NCBI GenBank assembly: GCA_030150795.1
Contig: JASLFF010000733.1
Coordinates: 1-24,488, forward strand
Source of the DNA: Terriglobales bacterium
Lineage (GTDB): Bacteria > Acidobacteriota > Terriglobia > Terriglobales > Gp1-AA117
Length of the DNA stretch: 24,488 bases
Reading direction: 5' to 3'
Positions within the stretch are counted from its first letter, which is position 1, and every line of letters starts with the position of its first letter. The notes beneath the pieces are model-generated. The model was not told where the DNA came from. It did not search any database and was given only the letters and a program-made list of their open reading frames with translations. This document shows, one piece after another, positions 24,175 to 24,488 of this stretch. Position numbers and translations under genes: made by a program.

Positions 24175-24488
24175 ATGAGTGAAACAAGCGCACTCGCTGC
24201 CACCCCGCAGCAAGCGCAAGCATTTCAGCCACAATTTACACAGATTCCCAATGTTGGGCTTTCCAGTTTTCCTTCAGCCGTTCTCTTCCGGAAAGTGCTC
24301 TACCTGTTCCATCAGCAGTCTGGGGACAAAGGCTGGTTGTGGTACACCACTTCTTCCAATGGCCAAAGCTGGTCCAGAGACCAGGAAGTCTACAATGTTG
24401 GTATGTCCTCGGCTCCTTCTGGAGTCGTTTTCCGCGACAAGCTTTATGTGTTCCATCAGGGCCGCGGTGACAGCGGCGCACTTTGGTA
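24175..24488 (+). CDS. Repeat protein with lectin/sialidase-propeller-like motifs (partial, N-terminal part)
   Basis: The ATG follows AAGGAGATAGTC, a strong ribosome site. The frame is open to the window end (104 codons). No signal peptide is seen; the N-terminus is polar (MSETSALAATPQQAQAFQPQ). At least two ~50-residue repeats begin with a hydrophobic strand (SSFPSAVLFRKVLYLFHQ and APSGVVFRDKLYVFHQGRG), followed by GWLWYTTSSNGQSWS-type blade endings resembling the Asp-box-like or tachylectin-type repeats of sialidase and lectin propellers. It is probably a glycan- or surface-binding repeat protein. It is transcribed in the same direction as the regulator, 285 bp downstream, in its own AT-rich promoter region. 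Confidence 0.7.
   Translation, partial: MSETSALAATPQQAQAFQPQFTQIPNVGLSSFPSAVLFRKVLYLFHQQSGDKGWLWYTTSSNGQSWSRDQEVYNVGMSSAPSGVVFRDKLYVFHQGRGDSGALW

Noticed and set aside
1..24488. CRISPR arrays, insertion sequences, transposases, integrases
   Set aside because: No regularly spaced direct repeats with unique spacers and no recombinase-like coding sequence were found on either strand. The only mobile-element signs are the tRNA-end repeats.

Overview
The window looks like chromosomal DNA from an acidobacterium (Acidobacteriota, Terriglobia-like). This is inferred from gene content: many exported proteins whose signal peptides end in a 'LHAQT'-type cleavage region, HAF-repeat and YVTN beta-propeller families, Ig-repeat surface proteins, and a very large winged-helix/ATPase/TPR regulator of a type frequent in that phylum. 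No taxonomic marker gene is present, so the assignment is tentative.

Layout. (1) 1-1271: the tail of an unrecognised gene followed 3 nt later by a PepSY-type four-helix membrane protein, probably iron/siderophore related. (2) 1344-6750: a tRNA-Ser(GCU) locus. An intact tRNA (1497-1590) is followed by two short copies of its 3' end (4146-4176 and 6719-6750), which mark off two segments of about 2.58 kb. Segment 1 carries a secreted protein with a possible PD-(D/E)XK-like motif and a membrane-anchored protein resembling DUF6985. Segment 2 carries a frameshifted exported protein and a secreted, cysteine-rich protein whose C-terminal half has the active-site pattern of the sphingomyelinase D / phospholipase D toxin family. 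This looks like stepwise integration of small integrase-less elements, or decayed remnants of larger ones. (3) 6834-7200: a decayed NTF2/SnoaL-like pseudogene. (4) 7575-8102: a small exported protein.

(5) 8343-20347: a long minus-strand block of exported beta-propeller proteins. Two paralogous HAF-repeat proteins flank a 1015-residue propeller protein with five Ig-like domains. A small exported protein and four YVTN seven-blade-type proteins follow, three of which share a C-terminal domain of about 125 residues. Most gaps between these genes contain a hairpin that could act as a terminator, so they are probably separate transcription units. A 3'-end relic of a lost YVTN paralog and duplicated flanking sequence show that the block grew and shrank by duplication and recombination.

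(6) 20509-24488: a small conserved-looking protein diverges from a large plus-strand regulator (winged helix, ATPase, TPR-like region), followed by the start of a repeat protein with lectin/sialidase-propeller-like motifs. The regulator may sense a signal and control the nearby surface-protein genes, but the sequence shows only proximity and a candidate direct-repeat operator.
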